The notes under the pieces were generated by a model. It saw only the letters and a program-made list of their open reading frames with translations, searched no databases and was not told the DNA's origin. 64,000 bases of DNA from Hypericibacter adhaerens (GTDB lineage: Bacteria; Pseudomonadota; Alphaproteobacteria; Dongiales; Dongiaceae). The translations under genes were made by a program, and so were the position numbers. This document shows, piece by piece, positions 8,301-16,196 of the stretch. Numbering within the stretch: position 1 is the first letter of the stretch; every line of letters starts with the position of its first letter. Where the stretch lies: the NCBI RefSeq assembly GCF_008728835.1, contig NZ_CP042582.1:3770217-3834216 (forward strand), read 5' to 3'.

Positions 8301-9308
8301 TTGTCCGCCTCCCGCTTGTCCGTTTTCCTCGGCGGCTTGCTGCTCGTGGCGGTCGCTCCGGCCGCCAAGGCCGAGGAGCCGGCCGACCAGCATGAGGAAG
8401 CCGGCACCTTCAACCTCGTGCTCGAGAACGACATCGTCTCCGGCCTCGACCAGGACTACACCAACGGCATCATGCTTTCCTGGACCTCGGGCGCCGGCGA
8501 CGCCCCTTCCTGGGCGGTCGATGCGGCGAACTGGCTGCCCTTCTTCTCCAGCGAAGGCACGGTCCGGGTGATCTACGGGATCGGGCAGAACATCTACACG
8601 CCGAGCGATATCAAGCTGGAGGATCCGCCGGCCGACGACCGTCCCTATGCGGGATGGCTCTATGGCTCGATCGGCCTGACCTCCGCGACCGAGACCCGGC
8701 TCGACCAGCTCAACCTGCAGCTCGGCGTCGTGGGTCCGGCCGCCCTCGCGCGCGAGACCCAGACCTGGGTCCATGGCATCATCGGCGCGGACAAGCCCCG
8801 CGGCTGGGATCACCAGCTCAACAACGAGCCGGGCGTCGTCCTCACCTATCAGCGCAGCTGGCGGGCCTTCATCTCGGGCGAGATCTGGGGCTTCTCGTTC
8901 GACGCCACGCCCCATCTGGGCGGTGCCGTCGGGAATGTCTTCACCTACGCGAATGGCGGCGCCACCCTGCGGTTCGGCTGGAACCTGCCCGACGATTACG
9001 GCCCGCCGCGGATCGAGCCCAGCCTGCCGGGCTCCGGCTTCTTCGAGCCGCAGGGCGATTTCGGCTTCTATGTCTTCGCCGGGCTCGATGGACGAGTCGT
9101 GGCTCGGAACATCTTTCTCGACGGCAATACCTTCACCGACAGCCGCAGCGTCCAGAAAAATATCCTGGTCGGCGACGCACAGGTCGGCATCGCCTTCACG
9201 ATCCGGACGGCGCGGCTCGCCTATACCCATGTCTTCCGCACCCAGGAATTCAGCGGCCAGAACGACGCCGACAAGTTCGGCGCGCTCAGCCTCTCGCTCC
9301 GTTTCTGA
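8301..9308 (+). CDS. LpxR-like lipid A deacylase (DUF2219), copy 1
   Basis: A 335-residue outer-membrane protein of the lipid A 3'-O-deacylase LpxR family. Sec signal peptide ends near AKA/EEP (residue 24). The family signature follows: LVLENDIVSG and DYTNGI near residues 36-53, then PYAGWLYGS, GWDHQLNNEPG (His/Glu active-site region) and a C-terminal LAYTHVFRTQEF...LSLSLRF strand ending in aromatic Phe, as expected for a beta-barrel. The start is TTG because no ATG precedes the signal peptide. The family removes the 3' acyloxyacyl chain from lipid A. It is followed after 62 nt by a close paralogue. Confidence 0.85.
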   Translation: MSASRLSVFLGGLLLVAVAPAAKAEEPADQHEEAGTFNLVLENDIVSGLDQDYTNGIMLSWTSGAGDAPSWAVDAANWLPFFSSEGTVRVIYGIGQNIYTPSDIKLEDPPADDRPYAGWLYGSIGLTSATETRLDQLNLQLGVVGPAALARETQTWVHGIIGADKPRGWDHQLNNEPGVVLTYQRSWRAFISGEIWGFSFDATPHLGGAVGNVFTYANGGATLRFGWNLPDDYGPPRIEPSLPGSGFFEPQGDFGFYVFAGLDGRVVARNIFLDGNTFTDSRSVQKNILVGDAQVGIAFTIRTARLAYTHVFRTQEFSGQNDADKFGALSLSLRF

Positions 9309-9370
9309 CCCTTGCCACAACGAAACGTGGCCCTACTCTCAACCCGGGGTTTCACAATCGGAGCGCGTGG

Positions 9371-10372
9371 ATGGACCGGTACCGCTCGAGCCTTGTCGCG
9401 TGCCTCTACGGCGCTCTGATGGCGATCACGGCCGTCCCCGCCGTCCGAGCGAAAGACTCAGAGTTCGGCACCCTCAATCTCGTCATCGAGAACGATTCCT
9501 TCGCCGGCCACGACCGGGACTACACCAACGGCATCCTGGCTTCCTGGACCACCGGCCCCGACCAGACGCCGTCCTGGGCCAGGGCGGTGGCGCGCTGGCT
9601 CCCCTTCTTTTCCGAGGAAGGAACCGTCCGCGCGAGCTACGGGCTGGGCCAGAGCATGTTCACGCCCAACGATCTCTCCCTGGAGGATCCGCCGGGCGAC
9701 GATCACCCCTATGCCGGCTGGCTCTATGGCTCGATCGGGCTCTTTTCAGAGACGCCCACGCATCTCGATCAGCTTCAGCTGCAGCTGGGCGTGGTCGGGC
9801 CCGCGGCCCTGGCCCGGCAGGCCCAGACCCTGGTCCATGAGGCCATCGGCTCGACCAAGCCGCGCGGCTGGGATCATCAGCTCGACAACGAGCCCGGTAT
9901 CGTCATCACCTATCAGCGAAGCTGGCGCCTTCCCATCGCCGACGACATCATGGGCCTCGCCCTCGACGCCACGCCGCATCTGGGGGCGGCGCTGGGCAAT
10001 GTCTTCACCTACGCGAATGGCGGCGCCACCCTGCGGCTCGGCTGGAACATGCCCGACGATTACGGCCCGCCGCGGATCGAGCCCGGCCTGCCCGCCTCGG
10101 GCTATTTCGTGCCGCAGGCGGATTTCGGATGGTATCTGTTCGCCGGCGTCGAGGGTCGCGCCGTGGGGCGGAACATCTTTCTCGACGGCAACAGCTTCCA
10201 GGACAGCCCCAGCGTCGAGAAGAACGTCCTGGTCGGCGACGCGCAGGTCGGCATCGCCCTGGTCTTCCGGACGGTGCGGCTGGCTTATACCTACGTCTTC
10301 CGTACGCCGGAGTTCAAGGGACAGGACGATGCCGACAAGTTCGGCGCCCTCAGCCTGTCAGCGCGCTTCTGA
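9371..10372 (+). CDS. LpxR-like lipid A deacylase (DUF2219), copy 2
   Basis: A 333-residue paralogue of the upstream gene, collinear along its whole length and sharing long identical runs (GGATLR, WN.PDDYGPPRIEP, GWDHQL.NEPG, LVGDAQVGIA). It has its own signal peptide (LVACLYGALMAITAVPAVRA, residues about 8-27) and a terminal Phe. All motif blocks seen in copy 1 are kept, so both are probably functional. The 62-nt spacer has no terminator, so the pair may be co-transcribed. This is a local tandem duplication. Confidence 0.85.
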   Translation: MDRYRSSLVACLYGALMAITAVPAVRAKDSEFGTLNLVIENDSFAGHDRDYTNGILASWTTGPDQTPSWARAVARWLPFFSEEGTVRASYGLGQSMFTPNDLSLEDPPGDDHPYAGWLYGSIGLFSETPTHLDQLQLQLGVVGPAALARQAQTLVHEAIGSTKPRGWDHQLDNEPGIVITYQRSWRLPIADDIMGLALDATPHLGAALGNVFTYANGGATLRLGWNMPDDYGPPRIEPGLPASGYFVPQADFGWYLFAGVEGRAVGRNIFLDGNSFQDSPSVEKNVLVGDAQVGIALVFRTVRLAYTYVFRTPEFKGQDDADKFGALSLSARF

Positions 10373-10497
10373 CGGGGGAAACAGTCGGCGGACTCGACCG
10401 CATTTGACACCGGCGGATCGGTTGATCTCCTCCCGGCGGCGCCCTAGACTCCAGGGCATCGTCGCATTGGCATCAGGATTGCAGAGAGGATACCCCC

Positions 10498-11139
10498 GTG
10501 GCCGCGCTGAGGAAGGAGAGCCCCAACGCGGCTCTCATCGTCATCGACCTGCAGAACGACTTTTGTCCAGGCGGGGCGCTGGCCGTCAATGGCGGCGACG
10601 AGATCGTGCCGCTGGTCAACCAGCTGATCCGGTCCTTCGAGCATGTGGTGCTGACGCAGGACTGGCATCCGGCCGGTCATTCGAGCTTCGCCTCGAGCCA
10701 TGCCGGCCAGGCGCCTTTCTCCAACATCCAGATGTCCTACGGCCCGCAGACGCTCTGGCCGGACCACTGCGTCCAGGGCAGCAGCGGCGCCGAGTTCCAT
10801 CCGGGTCTCGCCTGGACCAAGGCGGAGCTCGTCATCCGCAAGGGCTTCCGCAAGGCGATCGACAGCTACTCGGCCTTCTACGAGAACGACCGCAAGACGC
10901 CCACGGGGCTTGCCGGTTACTTGCGCGAGCGGGGCCTGACCAAGCTGGCGCTGGTGGGCCTCGCCACCGATTATTGCGTCGCCTATTCGGCGCTGGATGC
11001 GGCGCGGCTGGGCTTCGAGACCACCGTGCTGATGGATGCCTGCCGCGCCATCGACCTCAGCGGCTCGCTCGCCACGGCCAAGCGCCAGATGCAGCTCGCC
11101 GGCGTCAGCCTGGGCGACGCGGCACGGCTGGTCGCCTGA
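10498..11139 (+). CDS. pncA: Nicotinamidase
   Basis: A 213-residue isochorismatase-fold amidohydrolase converting nicotinamide to nicotinate and ammonia. The catalytic triad is visible: D17 in VIDLQNDF, K115 in IRKGFRK and C160 in GLATDYCV. The metal site is D55, H57 and H61 in QDWHPAGH. Length equals that of bacterial PncA. GTG start with AGAGAGGA at about 10482-10489. It stands as a single gene, convergent with importer 1. PncA normally serves NAD salvage, but here it sits 7 kb from a nicotinate catabolic cluster and may supply it with nicotinate. Confidence 0.95.
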   Translation: MAALRKESPNAALIVIDLQNDFCPGGALAVNGGDEIVPLVNQLIRSFEHVVLTQDWHPAGHSSFASSHAGQAPFSNIQMSYGPQTLWPDHCVQGSSGAEFHPGLAWTKAELVIRKGFRKAIDSYSAFYENDRKTPTGLAGYLRERGLTKLALVGLATDYCVAYSALDAARLGFETTVLMDACRAIDLSGSLATAKRQMQLAGVSLGDAARLVA

Positions 11140-11160
11140 GCCGGCGCGCCGACGCTCCGC

Positions 11161-11874
11161 TCAGGCCGGGCTCAATCCCACCCCCACATAGCGCTCGATC
11201 GGCGCCCGGTCGGCATGGAGGCTCGCCGCCGCCGCTATCTGCATGACCGTGCCGTTCTCGATGAAGGCGACGCGGTCGGCGACCGAGAGCGCGGCCCCGA
11301 CCCGCTGCTCGACCAGGATCGTCGCCACCCCCTCCCGCTTCAGCAGCCGTACCGTCTCCAGGATGGCTGCGATCATGCTGGGCATCAGCCCTTCGGTCGG
11401 CTCGTCCAGCAGCAGCACGCGGGGCTCGAGGCAGAGCGCGCGGGCCACGGCGAGCATCTCCTGCTCGCCCCCCGAAAGCGTGCCCGCCGGTTGATGCAGC
11501 CGTTGCTTCAGCACCGGGAACAGCGTCAGCACGCGCTCGCGCGCCGCCTCGCCGCGATGGCGCGCCATCAAGCCGATCGTCAGGTTCTCCTCGACCGTCA
11601 GCTCGGCGAAGAGGCGCCGCCCCTGCGGCACATAGGCGATGCCACGGCGCGGGATCTCGTGCGCCGGCAGGCGGCTGAGATCCTCATCGCCCAGCAGCAC
11701 GCGGCCCGAGCGCGGCCGGATCAAGCCCATGACGGTCTTGAGCGTCGTGGTCTTGCCGGCGCCGTTGCGACCCAGGAGGCACAGCACCTCGCCCGGCGCC
11801 AAGGTCAGCGAAAGGTCGCGGAGCACCTGGACCCGGCCATAGAAGCAGTTGAGCCTGTCGAGGGTGAGGATCAT
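11161..11874 (-). CDS. livF: Branched-chain amino acid-type ABC transporter ATP-binding protein (LivF), system 1
   Basis: A 237-residue ABC ATPase. Walker A GRNGAGKTT near residues 35-43, signature LSGGEQEML, Walker B VLLLDEPTEGL and the H-loop position filled by Q (VEQRV), as is common in LivF. It powers a HAAT-family importer with the LivG, LivM and LivH proteins encoded upstream. The start overlaps the livG stop in ATGA. The substrate is unknown; amino acids, amides or aromatic acids are all possible for this family. Confidence 0.93.
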   Translation of the reverse strand: MILTLDRLNCFYGRVQVLRDLSLTLAPGEVLCLLGRNGAGKTTTLKTVMGLIRPRSGRVLLGDEDLSRLPAHEIPRRGIAYVPQGRRLFAELTVEENLTIGLMARHRGEAARERVLTLFPVLKQRLHQPAGTLSGGEQEMLAVARALCLEPRVLLLDEPTEGLMPSMIAAILETVRLLKREGVATILVEQRVGAALSVADRVAFIENGTVMQIAAAASLHADRAPIERYVGVGLSPA

Positions 11875-12620
11875 GTGCCGAGATAGGCCCTCCGCACCTC
11901 GGGGTTGGCCTGGATCTCCTCCGGCGTGCCTTCCGCCAGGATCCGGCCGTTGTCCATGACCGTGATGCGATGCGAGAGGTCCATCACCACCGGCATGTTG
12001 TGCTCGATCAGCAGCACCGTCGCGTCGGCCGCGATCTCGCGCACCAGCGCGCAGAAACCGACGATCTCCTCCTCCGACAGGCCTTGCGTCGGCTCGTCGA
12101 GGATCAGCAGCTTGGGCGCCAGCGCCAGCCCGATCGCCACCTCCAGCAGGCGCTGATGGCCGTAAGGCAGGGTCGAGGCCAGGACGGTCCCGCGGCCGGC
12201 AAGCCCCACCCGCGCCAGGGTCCGCTCGACCTTCTGCGCCAGTTCGGCCTCGCCGCCGCGGCAGGGAAGCCCGCGCTGGGCCGCCAGCGCCACATTGTCG
12301 AAGCAGGTCAGGTTCTGGAAGATGCTGGTGATCTGGAAGGTGTAGGCGATGCCGCGCTCGACCCGGCTCCAGGGTCGAAGGCCGGTGATGTCCTCGCCTT
12401 CGAACAGCATCTGGCCCTCGCTCGCCGCGATCCGGCCGCAGATCATGCCGACGAGCGTGGTCTTGCCGGCGCCGTTGGGCCCGATCACGGCGCGGATCTC
12501 GCCGCGCTCGACCGTGAGATCGACCGCGTCGACGGCGCGCAGGCCCCCGAAGCGCCGGCCGAGCCCGCGCGTGGCGAGCAGCACCGATGGCGCGCCGGTC
12601 ACGGCAGCCATGGCAGCCAT
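11871..12620 (-). CDS. livG: Branched-chain amino acid-type ABC transporter ATP-binding protein (LivG), system 1
   Basis: A 249-residue ABC ATPase with Walker A GPNGAGKTT, a degenerate signature region LPYGHQRLLEVA, Walker B LLILDEPTQGL, and H-loop IEHNMPVVM, the LivG pattern. The start is uncertain between ATGs at 12620 and 12611; both overlap the 3' end of livM by 10-20 nt, and neither has a clear ribosome-binding site. Second cytoplasmic ATPase of importer 1. Confidence 0.92.
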   Translation of the reverse strand: MAAMAAVTGAPSVLLATRGLGRRFGGLRAVDAVDLTVERGEIRAVIGPNGAGKTTLVGMICGRIAASEGQMLFEGEDITGLRPWSRVERGIAYTFQITSIFQNLTCFDNVALAAQRGLPCRGGEAELAQKVERTLARVGLAGRGTVLASTLPYGHQRLLEVAIGLALAPKLLILDEPTQGLSEEEIVGFCALVREIAADATVLLIEHNMPVVMDLSHRITVMDNGRILAEGTPEEIQANPEVRRAYLGT

Positions 12621-13594
12621 TTCTGGCGAACCGTGCCGAGGATGCCCTTGGGGAACCAGAGGACCAGCAGCACGAGCGCCACGCCGACGATCAGCATGTA
12701 GCTCGAGCTGTATTCGCTCGAGACATCGACCAGGTAGAACATCAGGGCCGTGCCCAGGAGCGGACCCAGGATCGTGCCCTGCCCGCCCAGCAGCACCCAG
12801 AGCAGCGGCAGGATCGAATATTGGATCCCGGCGAAGGTCGAGCCGACATAGGAGAAGAGCAGCGCATAGGTGGCGCCCGCTGCCGCCGACATGGTGCCGG
12901 AGAGCATCAGCGAGCCCAGCTTGTAGCGGAAGCTGTGATAGCCCAGCATCGAGACCCGGGCCTCGTTCTCGCGGATCGCGACCAGCACGCGGCCGATGCG
13001 CGAGCGGACCAGGAGGAGCGAAACCAGCAGGCAGAGCGCGAAGAGCAGCAGCGCCAGATTGTAGCGGATCGGCGGCGAGATCAGGCTGAGCGGCCCATCC
13101 TCGCTGCCGACATCCCAGCTCCAGGCGCTGAGATCGAGCACGAGGCCCTGGTCGCCCTGGGTGATGCCGTTGAAATAGAGCGTCAGCAGGAAACAGGCCT
13201 GGGCGAACATCAGGGTCACGATCATGAAGGAGACCCCGCTGGTGCGCAGCGCGATCAGCCCGACGCCGAATGACAGAAAGCCGCCCGCCGCGACGCCGGC
13301 CGCGAAGGCCGAGAACGGGTCGAATCCCAGGTAATAGACGGGAAGTCCCGCGCCATAGAGCCCGGCCGCGAAGAACATCGCATGCCCCAGGCTCATCAGG
13401 CCCGTATAGCCCAGCAGCAGGTTGAAGCCCATGGCGTAGCTCGCCAGGATCATGATCCGCGTGACGTTGCCATGGTCGTAGGCCGGCAGGACGAACTGCA
13501 AGCCGAAGAGCAGTACCAGCACCGCCAGATGCAGCCAGACCGGCCGCCGGTCGGCACCTGGCAGGGCGGCGACGGCGAAGGCCTGCCCGCTCAT
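12599..13594 (-). CDS. livM: Branched-chain amino acid-type ABC transporter permease (LivM), system 1
   Basis: A 331-residue polytopic inner-membrane permease with about 9-10 hydrophobic segments. The typical LivM sequence SYAMGFNLLLGYTGLMSLGHAMFF lies near residues 52-75 and the transporter contact region RESEARVSMLGYH-like segment (VAIRENEARVSMLGYH) near residue 192. Start overlaps livH by 4 nt (ATGA). Forms the membrane channel with LivH. Confidence 0.92.
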   Translation of the reverse strand: MSGQAFAVAALPGADRRPVWLHLAVLVLLFGLQFVLPAYDHGNVTRIMILASYAMGFNLLLGYTGLMSLGHAMFFAAGLYGAGLPVYYLGFDPFSAFAAGVAAGGFLSFGVGLIALRTSGVSFMIVTLMFAQACFLLTLYFNGITQGDQGLVLDLSAWSWDVGSEDGPLSLISPPIRYNLALLLFALCLLVSLLLVRSRIGRVLVAIRENEARVSMLGYHSFRYKLGSLMLSGTMSAAAGATYALLFSYVGSTFAGIQYSILPLLWVLLGGQGTILGPLLGTALMFYLVDVSSEYSSSYMLIVGVALVLLVLWFPKGILGTVRQKWLPWLP

Positions 13595-14472
13595 CGCGCA
13601 CTCCGGGCGAACAGGCCCGAGGGCCGGAACACGAGCACCAGCGCCACCAGCAGCGTCGCGATGATCTTGGAGAGGGTTCCCGAGAAGAAGACCGAGAACA
13701 TGCCGTCGGAGAGGCCGATGACGAAGGCCGCGATCAGCGTGCCACGCAGGCTGCCGAGCCCGCCGATGATGACGGTGATGAAGGAGAGCAGCAGGGGGTC
13801 GAGCCCCATCAGGTAATGGGCCTGCTGGATCGGCACCACCAGCACGCCCGCGACCGCGGCGAGCGCGGCGCCCAACGCGAAGATCAGCGAATAGACGCGG
13901 GCGACGGGGATGCCGAAATTCTGCGCCGTCTCGCGATCGAGCTGGGTCGCGCGCATGACGAGGCCGATGCGGGTGCGCATCAGGAGATACCAGGTGGTGA
14001 GCAGCAGCATGCCCGAGGCGGCGACCACCACCAGCTTGTAGCCGGAGTATCCGAACCAGGGAAACAGGATGCGGAAGCTGATCGGCGGCTGGACCGGATG
14101 CGCGTCCGGCCCGTAGATCGTCAGCACCAGCTGCTCGATGATGTAGAGCATGCCGATGGTCGCGACGATCGTCGCTTCGGGATTGTAGTTGAGCCGCGCC
14201 AGCACCAGCCGGTCGGCGCTCCAGGCGATGGCGCCCACCGCCAGCGGGCTCAGGATCAGGGCCAGCAGGAAGCCCAAGGCCGGCAAGCCGGGAACCAGGC
14301 TGCTGAAGCCGTAGGCCAGCACGGCGCCCAGCATGAAGAACTCGCCATGCGCGACATTGACGATGCGCATGACGCCGAACACCAGCGACAACCCCAGCGC
14401 CGTCAGCGCCAGCACGAAGGCGGAGACGGTTCCTTCCAGGAAGGCGAGGAGGAGATGGGGGCCGAGGCTCAT
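13591..14472 (-). CDS. livH: Branched-chain amino acid-type ABC transporter permease (LivH), system 1
   Basis: A 293-residue permease with 8 or so transmembrane segments and the LivH signature LSLVFGVMRIVNVAHGEFFMLGA near residues 27-50 and VIIGGLGSLRGTLIAA near residue 240. First gene of the permease/ATPase block; the substrate-binding protein gene lies upstream across a 244-nt gap holding a long inverted repeat. Confidence 0.92.
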   Translation of the reverse strand: MSLGPHLLLAFLEGTVSAFVLALTALGLSLVFGVMRIVNVAHGEFFMLGAVLAYGFSSLVPGLPALGFLLALILSPLAVGAIAWSADRLVLARLNYNPEATIVATIGMLYIIEQLVLTIYGPDAHPVQPPISFRILFPWFGYSGYKLVVVAASGMLLLTTWYLLMRTRIGLVMRATQLDRETAQNFGIPVARVYSLIFALGAALAAVAGVLVVPIQQAHYLMGLDPLLLSFITVIIGGLGSLRGTLIAAFVIGLSDGMFSVFFSGTLSKIIATLLVALVLVFRPSGLFARSAR

Positions 14473-14540
14473 GCAGCGGAAGGAGGGAGAGGCGCGCCGA
14501 TCTCGCCTTTCAGGGTCGACAGTTCGCGGATCACCGAAGC

Positions 14541-14664
14541 CCCCTCACCCTACCCTCTCCCCCGCTCTGCGGGGGAGAGGAATGAAGTGTTTCATGCAGC
14601 GGCGATCTCGAAGAAAGTTCCTTCCTCTCCCCCTCCTTGGAGGGGGAGAGGGCAGGGTGAGGGG
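14541..14664. repeat. Compound inverted repeat between the substrate-binding protein gene and livH, system 1
   Basis: A 23-nt arm at 14541-14563 (starting CCCCTCACCCTACCC) is mirrored with one mismatch at 14642-14664. Inside each end is a shorter hairpin of the type CTCTCCCCC-loop-GGGGGAGAG (14554-14580 and 14624-14650). This is a classic REP/BIME-like structure and could stabilise the upstream mRNA or reduce transcription into livH. The rest of the 14473-14716 gap shows nothing else. Confidence 0.85.
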
Positions 14665-14716
14665 AGTCGCACTATTTGTCGCGATATCGAATTCCCGAAC
14701 GACTGCTCCACCCGCC

Positions 14717-16057
14717 TTACAGCGCTTTCTTCGTGTAGTCCGTCTCCGGCTCGTAGAGCCCGTCCTCGATCGCGGTCTTGTGCACGACATTGAGCCTGCC
14801 ACCCTCGACCTTCGAGATGAACTGGTGGCCGTAGCACTGGTGGAGCTTGCCGTTGAAGGTCTTGTCGCCCTGCGGATGCTCGTCGCTTTCCGGGAAGGCC
14901 GTCATGGCCTCGACCGCCTCGATCAGCTTGCCTTTCTGCGCGAAGGTCGATTTCTGATAGCCGCTCTTCTCCATGGCGGCCTTGATCACGTAGAGCGTCT
15001 CCCAGCAACCGAACATGTGCGAGTAGGTCGAAACTTCCTTCGGATCGGCCGTCGACGCGCCGTTGTCGTCGACGCCCACCGCCGCCCGGTAATGCTTGTC
15101 GAACTCGGACTGGTCCTTCTGCGCGTAGCGCGGGAAAGCCTCCCAGAAATAGGTCCCGTCCAGGAACTCGAGGCCGGGGCTCGCGAGATCGGTGGCTTCG
15201 AGCGAATCGATGAAGCCGAAGATCTGCGGGCGGCTCGAGCCGAAATGGTCGCCCATCTCCTTGACGAAGGTGAGGACGCCCGGCCCGACCATGACGTGAT
15301 AGAGCACCTCGGTCTCGGCCGGGATCTGCGCGAAATATTTCGAGTAGGTCGTCTCGGTCGGCGCCACCGGAATGAGGGCCGTGATCGCCCCGCCCTGCCC
15401 CTGGATGGCGGCGGAGAAGAAATCGCGATGGTCGTAGCCGAACGCATAGTCCGGATAGATCATCGCCACCTTCCTGCCGAGATTGGAAGCGATCCAGGGC
15501 GCCATCGAGATCACCTGCGAGCGCACATCGGTGATGCCGGGCTGGAAGGTATAGCGGTTGAGGGCGCCCGAGGCGACGTGATGGCCTTCGCTCACCACGA
15601 AATAGGGCATCTTGAGCTGGCCCGCGGTGGGCGCCGAACCCATCACCACATGCGAGAAGAGCGTGCCGAACACGGCATCGACCTTGTGCTTGGTCGCGAA
15701 CTTCTCGACCACCTCGGCGCCGCGCTTGGGATCGGTGCCGTCATCCTCGGCCACGATCTCGATCGGCCGGCCATTGATGCCGCCCGCGGCATTGATCGTC
15801 TTGACCGCGGCGTTGGTGGTCTGCTCGTACCAGCGTCCATAGGCGGCGCCGATCCCGGTGCGATGCACCTGGAAACCGAGCCGGATCGGCTCGGCGGCCT
15901 GCGCCTGGATATAGCGCATCGGCCCCGGTAGCAGGCCCGAGGCGGCGGCGGCACCCGCCGCAGCCCCCAGCCCCTTCACCAGGCCGCGGCGCGTGATGAG
16001 CGAGCGGCCGGCCTTGCTCGTGCTCCTGCTGGAATTTCCCTTCCGATCCGAAGTCAT
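14717..16057 (-). CDS. ABC transporter substrate-binding protein, Tat-type signal, system 1
   Basis: A 446-residue periplasmic binding protein of the LivJ/urea-amide family (PBP type 1). It has a twin-arginine signal, SLITRRGLVKGLG with RR at residues 23-24 and a long Ala/Gly-rich h-region, cleaved near AQA/AEP (about 54). The mature part begins IRLGFQVHRTGIGAAYG and contains NAAGGINGRPIEIVAEDDG and a DAVFGTLFSHVVMGS segment typical of the family. The start at 16057 has a strong GGGAGGAG site. It feeds the livHMGF genes downstream. The ligand is not deducible; nicotinate or a related acid is a context-based guess. Confidence 0.88.
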   Translation of the reverse strand: MTSDRKGNSSRSTSKAGRSLITRRGLVKGLGAAAGAAAASGLLPGPMRYIQAQAAEPIRLGFQVHRTGIGAAYGRWYEQTTNAAVKTINAAGGINGRPIEIVAEDDGTDPKRGAEVVEKFATKHKVDAVFGTLFSHVVMGSAPTAGQLKMPYFVVSEGHHVASGALNRYTFQPGITDVRSQVISMAPWIASNLGRKVAMIYPDYAFGYDHRDFFSAAIQGQGGAITALIPVAPTETTYSKYFAQIPAETEVLYHVMVGPGVLTFVKEMGDHFGSSRPQIFGFIDSLEATDLASPGLEFLDGTYFWEAFPRYAQKDQSEFDKHYRAAVGVDDNGASTADPKEVSTYSHMFGCWETLYVIKAAMEKSGYQKSTFAQKGKLIEAVEAMTAFPESDEHPQGDKTFNGKLHQCYGHQFISKVEGGRLNVVHKTAIEDGLYEPETDYTKKAL

Positions 16058-16196
16058 CGTCGCTCCTCCCTCGTGTTGACGCGATGCTCCCTTGCGCTCT
16101 TTCCGCGCGGGCACCGGTTCTTGTTATCGCGACTGTTGCGTGGAAATGAGATCACGCGACCTGGCAAAAGGCAATATGGCGGCGGCCTTTCCGGCC

